A DNA stretch of 62,604 nucleotides from CBDCWT01 sp965223305 (GTDB lineage Bacteria > Planctomycetota > Planctomycetia > Pirellulales > Pirellulaceae). The position numbers and the translations under genes are program-made. The notes beneath the pieces were generated by a model. The model was not told where the DNA came from. It saw nothing but the letters and a program-made list of their open reading frames with translations, and did not search any database. Of this stretch, positions 11,406-21,300 are shown in pieces. The stretch spans positions 1-62,604 of the forward strand of contig CBDCWT010000038.1 of the NCBI GenBank assembly GCA_965223305.1. The letters are read 5' to 3'. Positions within the stretch are counted from its first letter, which is position 1. Each line of letters begins with the position of its first letter.

Positions 11406-11690
11406 ATGATGGACGCTAGCGACTCGACCGTGATCTGGTTGGTTCTTCTCTCTCAGGCGATTGGCATGACCAGTGTTGGCCTCGCACGGCTCAGCGAACG
11501 GTCCTCGCACGCCCTCGAATCGGCTGCGCAGGTGTTCTTTCTCCTTTCTCTGCTAGCTGTGGGCGTGACGACGCTGGTCACACTCTCCAGCGGCAGTGGC
11601 GCCTGGCTCATCACGGGTGCGACGTTGCCGATCATGGTCGTCGGCGCGACGATCGATCTCCGCTCGCAATCGGGTGCGGAGGCGATGTAG
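11406..11690 (+). CDS. Small hypothetical membrane protein
   Basis: I place the start at 11406 (MMDASDSTVIWLV) because a GGGAG lies about 10 bases upstream and the longer frame from 11205 begins with low-complexity, non-protein-like sequence. The product is about 94 aa with two or three hydrophobic segments: VIWLVLLSQAIGMTSVGLA, VFFLLSLLAVGVTTLV and AWLITGATLPIMVVGAT. A short polar tail follows. No family was recognised. It stands alone, between the TlpA-type gene and a repeat block. Confidence 0.5.
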   Translation: MMDASDSTVIWLVLLSQAIGMTSVGLARLSERSSHALESAAQVFFLLSLLAVGVTTLVTLSSGSGAWLITGATLPIMVVGATIDLRSQSGAEAM

Positions 11691-11725
11691 AGAAACGCCT
11701 CCCCCAACGCCGTGAAGGACCTCTT

Positions 11726-11842
11726 GTAGCCGAATTCGCCCAGAATTTGGACGAATCGGCAGTCCGCCAAACTCTGGCGAGTTCGGCTACACGGTTCATC
11801 CCAAAACCGGATGCTAACGCATTCCGGCTGATGGCCGTCCTC
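11726..11842. repeat. Family F palindrome plus family G unit (empty target site)
   Basis: gtagccgaattcgcccagaatttgg and ccaaactctggcgagttcggctac form a near palindrome. It is followed by accggatgctaacgcattccggctgatgg. The latter part is the uninterrupted form of the site occupied by the foldback element at 8070-8243; the CTAA target lies at 11814-11817. Confidence 0.75.
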
Positions 11843-11873
11843 CCTGGAGTTGCGATTGGCTGTTCGCGAGAAA

Positions 11874-12025
11874 GTAGGCCGGAACAAGCGGTGGGAGAGC
11901 TCTGGCTTCACACTCCGTGAGCGCCGCGCTGTTCCGGCGACGCATCAAACCGGTGTTGCCGGAACGGCGCGGCGGGGGAAATCGTAGGCACAGGGATGGC
12001 TGCTGGCGCCGCTTGTTCCGGCCTA
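11874..12025. repeat. Second type of foldback repeat (about 150 bp)
   Basis: An 18-bp perfect terminal inverted repeat, gtaggccggaacaagcgg at the left and its complement ending ggcctac at the right, encloses a second nested pair (cgccgcg, gttccggc with gccggaac, cgcggcg). There is only one copy in the window. No gene is supported in 11691-12478; besides repeats it has a stem at 12178-12208 (tacctttcggt / accgaaggta). Confidence 0.65.
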
Positions 12026-12478
12026 CCCCTTCTTCACAAACCTGCGGACGCGTAGCGTCCGGGGAGGCCCCCCCCTCACCGCCCTTTGGGGTCCCCTCAG
12101 GCGCTGGGGTTTGGGTCAACATGGCCCGAGCCGCGGCGGCCGAATCTCTGCGAAGATCGTCAAAATCGAAAAAAACCTACCTTTCGGTATGACTGGAAAC
12201 CGAAGGTAATTACCAGGCAGATTTGTAAGCGACCGAGGTTGCGCAGGGGGGCTCAGTTCGCAACCAACCGTGGCGTGGCCGATGCCATGTGACGGCTCCC
12301 CTCTGTCCGAATCCTCTGTCGTCGGCTGCCTCGCTCGAACGAGCGGCGTCATCACGAACGGCAAGATTCCCGCAGACTATTTCGTTGCTCAAGTCGCTCG
12401 GAGCCTGTACTTCGAGGCGAGCTGGTAACGGAAAGCGGACCCAAAGCGGACACGGATGTTTTCCTAGGAGGGGGAGCC

Positions 12479-13882
12479 ATGCGACGTTTTTTGGTAGGTT
12501 TCGCGATTCTGGCAATCGCTGCCCCGTCGCCCCAATTGGTGTGGGCGTGCGACACGCAGATCGCTGAACAGATCGTGCAGAGCCTGGAGGCGGAGAAATC
12601 CAAAGGCAATCTGCGAGACTTCAACATCGAGCTGCACGTCGAGGAAGGAGCTGTCTATCTCTCCGGTTTCGTTGCCAACCAGCAACAGGAAAAGCTGGCG
12701 GTGCAAGCTGCTCGCAAAGCGAGTGGTGTGCAGCAGATCTTCAACTCGATCGAGGTCGTCGAGGCCAAGACCGACCCCGCACCACCGAATCCGATCAGGC
12801 CTGTGAGCGCCTCTTCGGCGACCGCTATCAAGGCGGCTGAGGCCGGCTGTGAGCCCCAAAAGAAGGAGCCCAAGTCGATCCTCACCCAGCTCAACAAGAC
12901 CGACAGCAGTCGCCTGATGACGACTCGCAAGTCGGTGGAGCGGGCAGCCCCCCTGGCCAAGAGGGACCCGGTCGTCGTGCCAGCTTCTTCGCACCGAGAG
13001 GAGTCGCTGGAGGACGCCAAGCGGATCGCGACGGAGATCATTGATCAGTTTCGTGCAGCCAAACAGCAGGGGAAACTGAGGAAATTCGGCATCGATGTCG
13101 AAGTCGACCACGGAGTGGTTTGGCTGAAGGGCACCGTTTCCAACGCGGCGCATCAGCAGCTAGTGCTTGAAATCGCCCGCCGGGTATCCGGCGTCAAGCA
13201 GGTCGTCAACGACCTGACCATCAGTGAGCCTGCCACACTGTCGCGTCAGCCGTCGCAACACGACGACGCGATTGCCCAAGAGGTGGTACAGCAGCTCCAA
13301 GACTACAAGCAGAGCGGCAGACTGCGTGGGTTTGGAATCGATGTTCAGGTTGAAAGTGGATCGGTCTGGCTTTCTGGATACGTTGGGGATGCACGCCAGC
13401 AGAAGTTGGTGCTGGAGACGGCCCGACGGGTCGCTGGCGTCGAGGAGGTTGTCAACGACCTGGTCATTAGCGGTGGAAGCCAGCCGGAGCCGGCCGTGGC
13501 GGAGGCTGCCGAAGGCTACCTTCCCGTCCAGTACACACAGGGCGGTCCACAGACACCGCTAGCATTCGCTCCGGCTCAGGCGGTCAATCATCAGTCGACA
13601 CTGCCGGGAACTACGCCAGTGCCAATGATGAGTGCTTCCGGTGGCGGCGTCGCCGCGGCTCGCTACGACCATCCGCGAATGCCCGGTTATGCATGGCCCA
13701 GCTACGCGGCCTATCCCAACTACGGAGCGGTTACCTATCCTCAGCAATACTCCGCCTCTGCCTGGCCGTACATCGGCCCCTTCTACCCCTATCCGCAAGT
13801 TCCTCTGGGCTGGCGGAAGGTGACTCTGGAGTGGGACGACGGGTGGTGGCAGCTGGACTTCAAGGACCGGCACCACCGGTAA
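12479..13882 (+). CDS. Secreted protein with three BON domains
   Basis: 467 aa, with GGAGGGGGA just before the ATG. A signal peptide (VGFAILAIAAPSPQLVWA) precedes three BON domains at about residues 25-85, 180-245 and 265-325. Each shows the pattern I(T)xxIxxQFxxxKxxGxLRxFxIxVxVxxGxVxLxGxV and ends in a G-V-x-x-V-x-N-D-L/S-I segment (for example SGVKQVVNDLTI). The C-terminal 140 residues are rich in P, Y and A with several YPxY-type motifs, and are probably disordered. BON domains bind phospholipids or envelope surfaces, so the protein likely acts at the cell envelope. It is monocistronic, ended by the terminator at 13932-13970. Confidence 0.85.
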   Translation: MRRFLVGFAILAIAAPSPQLVWACDTQIAEQIVQSLEAEKSKGNLRDFNIELHVEEGAVYLSGFVANQQQEKLAVQAARKASGVQQIFNSIEVVEAKTDPAPPNPIRPVSASSATAIKAAEAGCEPQKKEPKSILTQLNKTDSSRLMTTRKSVERAAPLAKRDPVVVPASSHREESLEDAKRIATEIIDQFRAAKQQGKLRKFGIDVEVDHGVVWLKGTVSNAAHQQLVLEIARRVSGVKQVVNDLTISEPATLSRQPSQHDDAIAQEVVQQLQDYKQSGRLRGFGIDVQVESGSVWLSGYVGDARQQKLVLETARRVAGVEEVVNDLVISGGSQPEPAVAEAAEGYLPVQYTQGGPQTPLAFAPAQAVNHQSTLPGTTPVPMMSASGGGVAAARYDHPRMPGYAWPSYAAYPNYGAVTYPQQYSASAWPYIGPFYPYPQVPLGWRKVTLEWDDGWWQLDFKDRHHR

Positions 13883-13931
13883 AGCGGCTCGGCTGCAGCG
13901 ATACGACAAAGTGGAAAAGTGTGATAGCGCT

Positions 13932-13970
13932 GGGGCCCTTGCGAGTTATGAGCTCGCAAGGGCCCTTTTC
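13932..13970 (+). terminator. Intrinsic terminator after the BON-domain gene
   Basis: GGGCCCTTGCGAG and CTCGCAAGGGCCC form a 13-bp perfect stem with a short loop, followed by TTTT. It lies 50 bp after the stop codon. Confidence 0.9.
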
Positions 13971-14186
13971 AAGTTGCAGGGGTCAGGTGGTTGGCTAGCG
14001 GTGCTGTCGAATTGACCGGCTCCCGATTGAGGCGAAAAGCGCAACAGCAGAACTTACGCTTTGCGCTTCCGATTGATGGAAACGTGCCGCAACGGCTTCA
14101 GGAGCCGCCAGAGGCTCGGCAGATTTGTCCTTGCTGTTGCGAATTCGTGCAGTCTGCGACCTGCCTAGAACGCGCCTTCGCGGGGC

Positions 14187-14232
14187 AGGGAATTCGCGGC
14201 AAATTCGGAATTACCCGCAAGTTCCCTGCAGT
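14187..14232 (+). other. Hairpin in the leader region of the lipoprotein gene
   Basis: GCAGGGAA and TTCCCTGC pair over an inner GCGG/CCGC stem. Two shorter stems follow (agcac/gtgct at about 14253-14268 and ggacc/ggtcc near 14271-14294). The stretch 13971-14328 carries no supported gene; these hairpins may form a structured 5-prime leader. Confidence 0.4.
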
Positions 14233-14328
14233 TTAACACGATATATAGGTCTAGCACCGTGGAGTGCTGGACCGCTCGTTTGGTGGTAGGTCCGGCCCAA
14301 CAACGCCATTTTTCCGAGGAACTCTCTC

Positions 14329-14940
14329 ATGTCTCCCAAGTCGGTAAACGCCGGGATCGCTGCCATGCTGGCCTGTTTGACCTTGAGCAGCGTGGGATGC
14401 GTTGGGATTACAACTGGGGCGACGTTGGGTGTTTTCAGTATTCCGATACCGATCAGCCCTTACTTGCAGAAAAAGCAGGAGGACAAATTCTGGATCGAAG
14501 AGCGGTACGATAACGTGCCAATTATGGGTCCGCTCACGGCGGGCGGTCCGGCAGTCGCGCAGGATCCTCCCAGCGACGACGAAGTGATGCGAGCGCTCGA
14601 GAAGGCGCGGCCGATCGAAGGGGGCATTCCGTTCCTCTACGAGCAACAGAGGAACAACGTGCGGATCGTCAAAGAGAAGATCGCGGACTACGTCGATCCC
14701 CCCCGGTTCGTGCCGCTGATCGGGCCCGCTCAGCTGCACCACGCCCACTACAAGTGCACGATCTACTTCACCGAACGCAAACGGGTGGGTTGGCCGGTGC
14801 CGCACACACTCACGGATGAGGATTCCATCGAAGTGATCTACATCGACCACAACCACTTCCACATGGTGGGCAACGTGGATCCGGGTGTCCACTCCAAGTA
14901 CTCGCCGGCCGGCAGCGCAGCCAGCCCGGCGACTTTCTAG
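14329..14940 (+). CDS. Hypothetical lipoprotein
   Basis: 203 aa starting MSPKSVNAGIAAMLACLTLSS, with a lipobox ending in Cys about 24 residues in (SSVGC), so a type II signal peptide and lipid anchor are likely. GAGGAA precedes the ATG. The mature part has FVPLIGPAQLHHAHYKCT, EVIYIDHNHFHMVG and other His-rich segments but no family I can name. A C-terminal tail of A, S and P follows. It is flanked by the converging polyprenyl synthase gene. Function unknown. Confidence 0.7.
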   Translation: MSPKSVNAGIAAMLACLTLSSVGCVGITTGATLGVFSIPIPISPYLQKKQEDKFWIEERYDNVPIMGPLTAGGPAVAQDPPSDDEVMRALEKARPIEGGIPFLYEQQRNNVRIVKEKIADYVDPPRFVPLIGPAQLHHAHYKCTIYFTERKRVGWPVPHTLTDEDSIEVIYIDHNHFHMVGNVDPGVHSKYSPAGSAASPATF

Positions 14941-14988
14941 CTCGGCCTACTCACGAGCGGCTTCTCGCCAGGTTTCGAGGTTGTGACG

Positions 14989-16005
14989 CTAGCGGGTGCG
15001 GGCCGCAACAAACTCAGCCAGCTCGGCGAGGTGACTGCGGATGCTGGAATCGGGCAGGCAATCCAGCTGCTGGACGGCTCGGCGGATGTGTTCCTCGGCT
15101 TGTTGGCGCGTATAGTCGAGGGCCCCGAATTGCTCGAGGACCGGCGTCAGGCACTCGCGGCGTTGAGGCTCTGGGCCGTTGACGATATCCAAAATCTGCT
15201 CTTTTTGGGCCCGATCGGCCGCTGCCAGTGCGCGTATCAAGGGCAACGTCAACTTTTGCTGCTCCAGATCGGTGCCCAGCGATTTGCCCGTTGTCTGCTC
15301 GTCGCCAAACAGGTCCAGAACATCATCGACGATTTGAAAGGCGATGCCCAACTCGAGGCCGAATCGGGTCATCGCGTCGACGATCTCGTCACTCGCCAAG
15401 GCATAGTGCGCGCCCAACCGACAACTGCAGGCGCACAGCTCGGCAGTCTTCGCTGCGATGATCGACAGATACTCTTGTTCACTGAGTGTGAAATCGCCGC
15501 GGGTTCCCTTCTGCCTGAGCTCCCCTTCACAGACAATGTTCGTGGCGCGGCCAATCTGGCGGCAGGCCCAAGTCGATTCGAGAGTGCTGGCCAGGTAGAA
15601 GGCGTGGGTGAAGAGGAAGTCGCCCAGCAGCACGCTGGCCTTGTTGTCCCAGCGGGAATTGACCGTAGCTAAATGCCGCCTGGTTTCGGCTTCGTCCAGC
15701 ACGTCGTCGTGGATCAGCGTGGCGGTATGAATCATCTCGACGACCGCCGCCAGCACCGTGTGCTCCTGGCGGACCGGGCCAATAGCCTTGGCAACCAGCA
15801 GCAGCAGGGCTGGGCGCAGCCGTTTGCCGCCCAGCAAGCAGCCGTGCTGGATCAGCTCGTTGACGTACGGGAAATCGCTGCGCAGTTCACGCCGCAGCAG
15901 CCGCTCGACGTCGTCCATCTCGTCCGAGACAGGGGCATACAGTTCCCCTACGTCGGCGTGACGGAGCGCCCGCCCGGCCGGCCCGATCCCGAGTATCTTA
16001 CTCAC
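14989..16005 (-). CDS. Polyprenyl diphosphate synthase (trans, long chain)
   Basis: I place the start at GTG 16005 (VSKILGIG) since a GAGGGATCGAG sequence precedes it and it follows the moaC stop by 13 bp; the product is 338 aa. Both aspartate-rich motifs are present: IHDDVLDEAETRRH (Asp100, Asp101) and IVDDVLDLFGDE (Asp227, Asp228), with GGKRLRP near residue 60. The enzyme condenses isopentenyl diphosphate onto allylic diphosphates for the quinone side chain; chain length cannot be told from sequence. It resembles IspB/HepS enzymes. Probably cotranscribed with moaC. Confidence 0.93.
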   Translation of the reverse strand: MSKILGIGPAGRALRHADVGELYAPVSDEMDDVERLLRRELRSDFPYVNELIQHGCLLGGKRLRPALLLLVAKAIGPVRQEHTVLAAVVEMIHTATLIHDDVLDEAETRRHLATVNSRWDNKASVLLGDFLFTHAFYLASTLESTWACRQIGRATNIVCEGELRQKGTRGDFTLSEQEYLSIIAAKTAELCACSCRLGAHYALASDEIVDAMTRFGLELGIAFQIVDDVLDLFGDEQTTGKSLGTDLEQQKLTLPLIRALAAADRAQKEQILDIVNGPEPQRRECLTPVLEQFGALDYTRQQAEEHIRRAVQQLDCLPDSSIRSHLAELAEFVAARTR

Positions 16006-16018
16006 CCTCGATCCCTCG

Positions 16019-16498
16019 CTACGCTTCCTGCCGTGTGTAATGGCCGCTACGACCACCCGATTTCTCTTCCAATCGAATCTCGCCGATGGTCATGTCGCGA
16101 TCGACTGCTTTGCACATGTCGTATACCGTCAGAGCGGCCGTGGCGACGGCCGTCAACGCCTCCATCTCGACTCCGGTCTTGGCCGTCACCCGCGCGGTCG
16201 CCTCGATCGCCAGAGTGGTCGGGCCAATAAACTCGAAGGCCACCTCGACTCCGTCCAGCGGCAGGGAATGGCAAAGTGGGATCAGGTCTGCGGTTCGTTT
16301 GGCCCCCATGATTCCAGCTAGCCGTGCGACCTCCAACACGTCCCCTTTGGCCGAGCCCGGACCTCGTATCAGCTCCGCCGTGCGGGCAGCCATTTGCACC
16401 ACTCCCCGGGCCCGCGCGGTGCGGGACGTGACCGGTTTCGCCGAGACATCGACCATCCGGCTAGCGCCCGAATCATCGAAATGCGTCAGTTCGTTCAT
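16019..16498 (-). CDS. moaC: Cyclic pyranopterin monophosphate synthase accessory protein MoaC
   Basis: 159 aa, full length for MoaC. Conserved parts are MVDVSAKPVTSRTARARG at the start, LCHSLPLDGVEVAF (residues 75-89) and YDMCKAVDRDM (residues 126-136), which holds the catalytic Asp127 and Lys130 equivalents. The enzyme converts the MoaA product to cyclic pyranopterin monophosphate in molybdenum cofactor synthesis. No other mo genes are in the window. The polyprenyl synthase gene follows within 13 bp. Confidence 0.96.
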   Translation of the reverse strand: MNELTHFDDSGASRMVDVSAKPVTSRTARARGVVQMAARTAELIRGPGSAKGDVLEVARLAGIMGAKRTADLIPLCHSLPLDGVEVAFEFIGPTTLAIEATARVTAKTGVEMEALTAVATAALTVYDMCKAVDRDMTIGEIRLEEKSGGRSGHYTRQEA

Positions 16499-16819
16499 GC
16501 CAGCTTAGCTTGCCTTCTCGATGATCCTGATGGAAACCGGCTGCATGTCCACAGAGTTTACCGGGCTTTCGACCGGGCGAGGAGGTGTGGTCGCGCTGAG
16601 AGCGAGCCGACGGTCAGCAGGTCGTCGGCGGGAATCGGCGAAAAGAAGGCCTGATTCCAGCGTGAAAGAAAATGGGAAGGGCGCCGGAGCCGGGAACGCC
16701 GGTCGCCCTCGCTGGCCGATTCATTCGACCGCCCCATCGGAATATGTCCGCCGTAGGGGTCCTGCTACAGCGGTTGTGCCCATCAGCGGCGCTGCCACCG
16801 CACAGTTGCGGCCGCGGGC
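16499..16819. other. Intergenic stretch with no recognised feature
   Basis: 321 bp between moaC and the regulator gene. It must hold the moaC promoter on the minus strand, but I see no clear -35/-10 pair, repeat or RNA. A plus-strand open frame here looks like a compositional shadow. Confidence 0.4.
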
Positions 16820-17392
<573 letters not shown>

Positions 17393-18334
17393 CGCAGGCT
17401 CTCCATTACTCGCTCGTTGTTTCTGCTTGCGTCGCAGCAGCAAAGTGCCACTTCGACTGCCCCTTGCTCACGTCCGGTGACCCGAGGGCCACGCTTGCCG
17501 ATTGCGGGAACCAGCTGACATCAACATCTGGGTCGGGGCTAAACTCGCTTCTTGTGGCTAAGGTCAGGTCCTTCTGATCCGCGCCTCACTACTCGTTACT
17601 TCGGCAAAGCAGACACTGGAGGATTGGTGAAAATCAGTAAAATAGAGAATCTGAGCTTGATCACTCCACTACCGATTCTCCACACAAGTCCCCTCAGTCG
17701 GTTTTGCAATCTTTCGGCGAGATACACCAAGTCGGGGCGAGGTGCGTGCAGAGAGCCAAGTGCCGCCGGGCCAACGGCATCGACTCAACGAGGGCGATGA
17801 ACACCCTCGGCTTTGCTTCCCCCCTTGGGAGCGTCTGCGGCACAAGATGTCCGACCCACCGCGGAGCGGACACTTTGTAACAAACCCTCCGAATGTTAGT
17901 TTCGATTCAAATGAGGAGGATTCTTTAGAATCTTTCGCGACGAGAGTTGTTAGCGGTTAGCGTCAGCTGGTGGCTGATAACGATCGACCGTGGCAGAGGG
18001 ACTTGGCTCAGCAGCGGACCTGTGGATCAGACTGTTCACGTTTAGTAGCAGAACGCGAACTCCGGCATTCTGGCCGCAAACGGTCGTTTAGATGGGCCCC
18101 GCAGGTGGCCGGCGGACGGTGAAGTCACCCGGTGTTTTGTAACCCGAAGCGTCAGTTTTGATATTGCGCTTTTGGCGGTTTGGCGGGCTGAGGGTGACGA
18201 ATTTGACCCGGCTTTTCATAACCCGAAGCGTCAGCGAGGGGGAGGTGTTGGGGCGGCGAGGCTTTGGGTGAACTAGAAACTCTCTGAAATCACCGGCGCC
18301 CGTTTGAAATCGCACGTCGTTCCGGCGGGGCGAC
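17393..18334. other. 942-bp stretch without a supported gene
   Basis: It contains a short stem gagaatc/gattctc at about 17647-17682, a gattc-ttta-gaatc palindrome near 17918-17935, and family H fragments at 18130-18250 (aacccgaagcgtcag, twice). The segment gtcagttttgatattgcgct at about 18150 also occurs inverted at about 59548-59570. Open frames here lack ribosome binding sites and protein-like composition. Confidence 0.5.
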
Positions 18335-21300
18335 TCAGGCAGCGTCGTAATCTGCCGAATCGTCACGGTCGATAGCATCCTGGCTAATGCGACCATCTTC
18401 GCTAACGTCTTCGAAACGCACCGAGACCCGCTTGGACACACCGGACTCTTGCATCGTGACGCCATAGAGCGTCGTGGCCGCGGTCATCGTCTTTTTCGAG
18501 TGGGTCACCACCACGAACTTGGTCCAGCCAAGAAAGTCGTTCAGCACATCGATGAAGCGGCCCACGTTGGCCTCGTCGAATGGGGCGTCGACCTCATCCA
18601 GCACGCAGAAAGGGCTGGGCCGGTACTGGAAGATCGCCAGGAGCAGGGCGACTGCTGTCAGCGCCTTCTCGCCGCCGCTGAGGAGCGAGTTGTTGAAGGA
18701 GGGTTTACCGGGCGGGGTGGCGATGATGTCAATGCCAGCCTCGAGCACGTCGACGCCCTCCTCGAGCGCAAGATCGGCCCGGCCGCCACCGAACGACTTT
18801 CTGTAGAGCGTTTGGAAGTTCAATCGGATCGCTTCTAAGGTATCTTGGAAGACGCGTCGGCTGTCCGCGTTGATCTTGGTGATGATCCGCTCCAGCGACT
18901 CTTTCGCTTGCGTCAAGTCCTCGAACTGGCTCGACAAAGACGTGAATCGTTCGTCCAGCTCGTCCAGCTCGCTGAGCGCGTCCATGTTTACTGCGCCGAT
19001 GTTGTTGATCTTACGCCTCAGGTCGGCGATCTCTTGGTCGACCGATTCGCTGTCCCCGGCCTGCTCAACCGCCGGATCTGCCAGTTCTGAAATGTCAATT
19101 CCGTAGTCTTCCTTGAGCCGTTCGGCGAGCGTCTTACGCTGATGGTGCACCTCGCTGGCGGTCAGCTCACAGCGGTGCTGCTGCTCGTCGCGTTGCTGGA
19201 TATCGCGACGGAGCGCATGCAGCTGGTCGGCCAGCTGCGATTTTTGCGCGGCTGTCTCTTCGCGCAGCTGCAGCTGTTGCTGGACCTGATGCTCCAGTTG
19301 CTCTCGTCGTAAGTAGAGCTCGGCGATTTGTGAGCCAGCGTCGAGAATTTCCAACGTGGCGTCGGTCTGGCGTTGGAGGCAAAGAGCGAGTTCTTGCCGC
19401 GCTCGCTGGCTCGATTGGTCGCGCTCCTGGCGGTCTGCCTGAAACTGGCTCATCTGCGCCCTCAGGGTCGCCAGCAGCTGCTCGTTTTTGGCCCGTTCGA
19501 CTTGGGCGGCGGTCGCCTGCTGAGCTTCGTGGTTGCGCCGCGTCTCCAGGGCCTCGACCTTCGCCTTCGCTGCCCGCAGCTGTTGATCGAGTTCTGCGAC
19601 GTGGGTCTCGGCGCTTCGCAGCTGCGCGTGCGTCGCCTGCAGTTCTTGCTGGCGCGCGCCCGCTGCGGCGGCCGCATCGTCGCTCTCCTGCTTTGTCTCG
19701 CTCTCCTGTTTCTCAAGCTCATCGCAGCGGTCGGATATCGTTTGGGCCTGCAGCCGGCATTCGGCCAGCCGCTGGGCGGCTGCTTCGAGTGCCCCAGCAT
19801 GGTCTGCAACCTCCTGTCGCCGTTGCTCGGTTTCTCCACTTGCCGCTAGAGCTTTCTGCTCCGCCGACCGGATCGTCGTCGCGAGCTGCTTTGAGCGGTG
19901 GGTGAGATCCCGCAGTTCGCTCTTGCGAGAGACGAGCGTCCCGGCCGCGCCTCGGGGCCCAACGACGATCGTTCCGTCCACATCGACGAACTCACCTTGC
20001 CGGGTGACAAACCGCGCGCCGGTGGCCCCTGCGGTGCGGGCTGCGGCAGCGGCCTGCAAGGACTCAACCAGCCAACAGCCACCCAGTAGCCGCTGGATCA
20101 GCGGCTCGGCCCGGCCGTGGGCTCTGACGAGCCGATCCAGTCGCTCGACAACTCCTGGCCGGCCAGCGAGATCCAAGGCAGCTTGGCTGCTGGGAAGCGG
20201 CTCGTCGATCCGCACAAAGCCAACTCGGTTGCGAGGGCGAAACTTGCCGGTCCGAACCCGCTCCAGCAACTCGTCCCCCCACACCGCGACATACTGAGCC
20301 GTCTCGCCCAGCACGACGTCGACCAGCGGCGCGACGTCGACAGCGACCCTCAGCAAGTCAGCGACCAGTCCTTGGACCGTCGAGAAGGGGCCTGCCTCGG
20401 CCTGTTGCGCCAGCTGCAACACCTCGCGTACACCAGTGGTCAGCCCCTCTTGGTTCTTTTCCAGCTCTTGAAGTACCGCAGCACGCTCGCTGGCAGCGCT
20501 GAACTCCTGTTTGAAGCCACTCAGCTCCTCGCGGCGGCGTTCTGCCTCCTCTTCGCAGACAACCAGCTGCCGACGTGCGGCCTCCACCGCGTCGCGTTTG
20601 GTTTCTACCTCGGACGCCGCCTGGCTGACTTCGTCGCGGGCGGCCGCACGCCGCCGGCGGTCGTCGGTCAGCGCGGCGGTCAGCTCGGCGAGTTTCTGTC
20701 GGCTCCGCTGTTGGGCCTGCTCGAGTGCGTCCAGCTGCGACTGGAGGCTCGCGATGCGGCTGGCCAGCGCGGCCACTTCTTGCATGCCTTCCCGGTGGAC
20801 TTTCCGGCGGTTCTCGTTTTCCCCGCGGAGCTGTTCGAGTGACTGCGTCGAGGCATCCAAGTTCTTAGTCAAGGCGTCGATTCGCTGCGTGGTGGCGGTG
20901 AAGGCCTGTTCGGCGTCGTGCAGCCCGTCGATCGTCTCTTGCATTCGCTGCTGGATGCTGCCGGCGCGTCCGGCCAGGGCCGCTAGCCGCATCCGCGTCT
21001 GAGTCTCTACCTCTGCTAGCTCCGTTTGGCGGCTCCGGCCCTGCAGGGCGGCCGACTCGAGTGTGGCAATCCTCTCGCGAGTGCGGGCGATGTGGTTTTC
21101 GTCCACACGGACCGTTTCCACCAGGTGCGACAGCTCGACTTCCAGTTCCAGTGTGCGGGCTTCGTATGACTCGGCCTGCGCCTCCTGGACACCGGCCAGA
21201 TTCCGGTAGCCGGCGAGCTCATCTTCGGATTTCTGCAGCCGCTCAGAAAGCTCGCGCCAATCGGCCAGCCCGACCTGTGTACGCAGTTGCTGCAGCCGAT

